A DNA stretch of 6,592 bases from Chloroflexota bacterium (GTDB lineage Bacteria; Chloroflexota; Dehalococcoidia; Lucifugimonadales; Australimonadaceae). The notes beneath the pieces are model-generated. The model was not told the origin of the DNA and made no database searches. It saw only the letters and a program-made list of their open reading frames with translations. The stretch covers positions 1 to 6,592 of the forward strand of contig JAPPFU010000180.1 in assembly GCA_028875085.1 (NCBI GenBank). Reading direction: 5' to 3'. The stretch's first letter is position 1. Every line of letters starts with the position of its first letter. The position numbers were made by a program, and so were the translations under genes. Below are positions 5,954-6,592 of this stretch, in pieces.

Positions 5954-6592
5954 AACTTGCAGGGCAGCCCCCACTCCGCGCACATCGTGCGGATGTACTC
6001 CACCGCCTCGTAGTGCAGCGGGATGCCGTGCTCGGCGCGCTCCACCGCCTCCTCCGCCTCGTACAGGCCGGGATACAGCACCCGCTCCTGCCCCGGCGCG
6101 GGCGGCGTGTCGCGGAGCGTCCGCAGGAATTCGTCCATCGTGTCCTTGAAGCCGTCCACGTCGGTGAAGGCGTCGATGGCGTAGGCCGCCACCATGTGGT
6201 GGTAGGGACCGTCGCGATAGACGAAGCCCGCGCCCGACAGCACGGCGCACAGCACTTCCACCACTGCGGCGAGGCCGTAGCCCTTGTGGGAGCCCATCTC
6301 CCGTGTGCTGCCCAAAGGCAGCGGCAGGTAGAAGTCGGGTACCAGGGACGGCTCCATAACGGGCGTACCATCGATAGTCGCGAGCATGCCGGGCGGGATC
6401 TCGGCCTGGAGGCGCTTAGCGTTGCGGAACTTGTTGATGGCGATGGTGCTCGTCGCCGCGTCGAACACGAAGGGCGCCTCGTTGCGGGCGGGCGCGGCGA
6501 CGGCGATGGGATTCGTACCCAGGCGCGGCTTCGCGCCGAATGTCGGCGGCACCGTTACCGTGGCCGCCGTCATGCAGACGCCGATCATGTCG
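5950..6592 (-). CDS. Malate/L-lactate dehydrogenase-family (Ldh/MDH2) oxidoreductase, 5' end outside the window
   Basis: The C-terminal 213 residues or so of a cytoplasmic NAD(P)-dependent 2-hydroxyacid-type dehydrogenase are present; the family is usually about 330-360 residues, so more than a third is missing. ATG 6588 is internal: the preceding codon is open and the residues after it (MIGVCMT) match the family's mid-protein G-M-I-G-x-x-x-T region. Family markers in order are PRLGTNPIA, D-x-ATS, a Gly-rich MGSHKGYGL segment whose Lys and Gly residues are conserved, and a C-terminal R-x2-HGIPL-type segment. This fold is distinct from classical lactate dehydrogenase. Members oxidise malate, lactate, sulfolactate, ureidoglycolate and others, and the residues seen do not fix the substrate. 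It is the promoter-proximal gene of a pair with the cytochrome c gene, overlapping it by GTGA. With a carbamoylase and an amidase nearby, a ureidoglycolate-like role is possible but speculative. Confidence 0.9.
   Translation of the reverse strand, partial: DMIGVCMTAATVTVPPTFGAKPRLGTNPIAVAAPARNEAPFVFDAATSTIAINKFRNAKRLQAEIPPGMLATIDGTPVMEPSLVPDFYLPLPLGSTREMGSHKGYGLAAVVEVLCAVLSGAGFVYRDGPYHHMVAAYAIDAFTDVDGFKDTMDEFLRTLRDTPPAPGQERVLYPGLYEAEEAVERAEHGIPLHYEAVEYIRTMCAEWGLPCKL

Noticed and set aside
5954..6250. N-terminal extension of the cytochrome c to 6250
   Set aside because: It overlaps the dehydrogenase gene in another frame on the same strand and has low-complexity composition. The lipoprotein signal starts at GTG 5953.
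1..6592. CRISPR arrays, tRNA/rRNA genes, insertion sequences, attachment sites
   Set aside because: No regularly spaced direct repeats, cloverleaf or rRNA segments, transposase motifs or terminal inverted repeats were seen on reading through both strands.

Overview
This is a GC-rich (roughly two-thirds G+C by eye), densely packed bacterial segment. It holds seven readable genes, plus one short open tail at the left edge. Family content, GTG starts overlapping upstream stops, and an apparently leaderless gene fit an uncultured Chloroflexota-type (SAR202/Dehalococcoidia-like) genome. That placement is an inference, because the window has no rRNA or other phylogenetic marker. No tRNA, rRNA, insertion sequence, CRISPR array or phage gene was seen.

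Left block (1-1581, + strand): The C-terminal tail of an edge-truncated gene ends at 92. A near-consensus sigma70-type promoter follows (122-150), then a leader of about 88 nt with a strong hairpin just before a good Shine-Dalgarno. Next is a sugar/inositol-phosphate-type nucleotidyltransferase (246-950), directly followed by a membrane CDP-alcohol phosphatidyltransferase (to 1581). This pair matches the two halves of the bifunctional CTP:inositol-1-phosphate cytidylyltransferase / di-myo-inositol-phosphate-phosphate synthase (IPCT/DIPPS). The second half is in the +1 frame and has no convincing start of its own, so this looks like a fused gene split by a frameshift.

Middle block (1578-4093, - strand): A two-gene operon encodes an amidase-signature hydrolase and, through a 4-base GTGA overlap, a lipoprotein resembling TAXI-type TRAP solute-binding proteins. 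The lipoprotein gene converges on the left block, and the stop codons overlap.

Right block (4094-6592): An 81-bp divergent region separates the amidase from an M20-type N-carbamoyl-amino-acid hydrolase (4175-5407, + strand), whose start sits so close to a TATACT box that the mRNA is probably leaderless. Converging on it is another - strand pair: a malate/lactate-dehydrogenase-family oxidoreductase (5' end outside the window) and, again through a GTGA overlap, a lipid-anchored mono-haem cytochrome c.

How the genes fit together: The left block would activate a polyol phosphate with CTP and condense it to a phosphodiester, classically the compatible solute di-myo-inositol phosphate. The remaining genes (amidase, carbamoylase, binding lipoprotein, 2-hydroxyacid-type dehydrogenase, cytochrome c) suggest scavenging and oxidation of small amides, ureides or carbamoyl compounds. 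Exact substrates cannot be read from the sequence.
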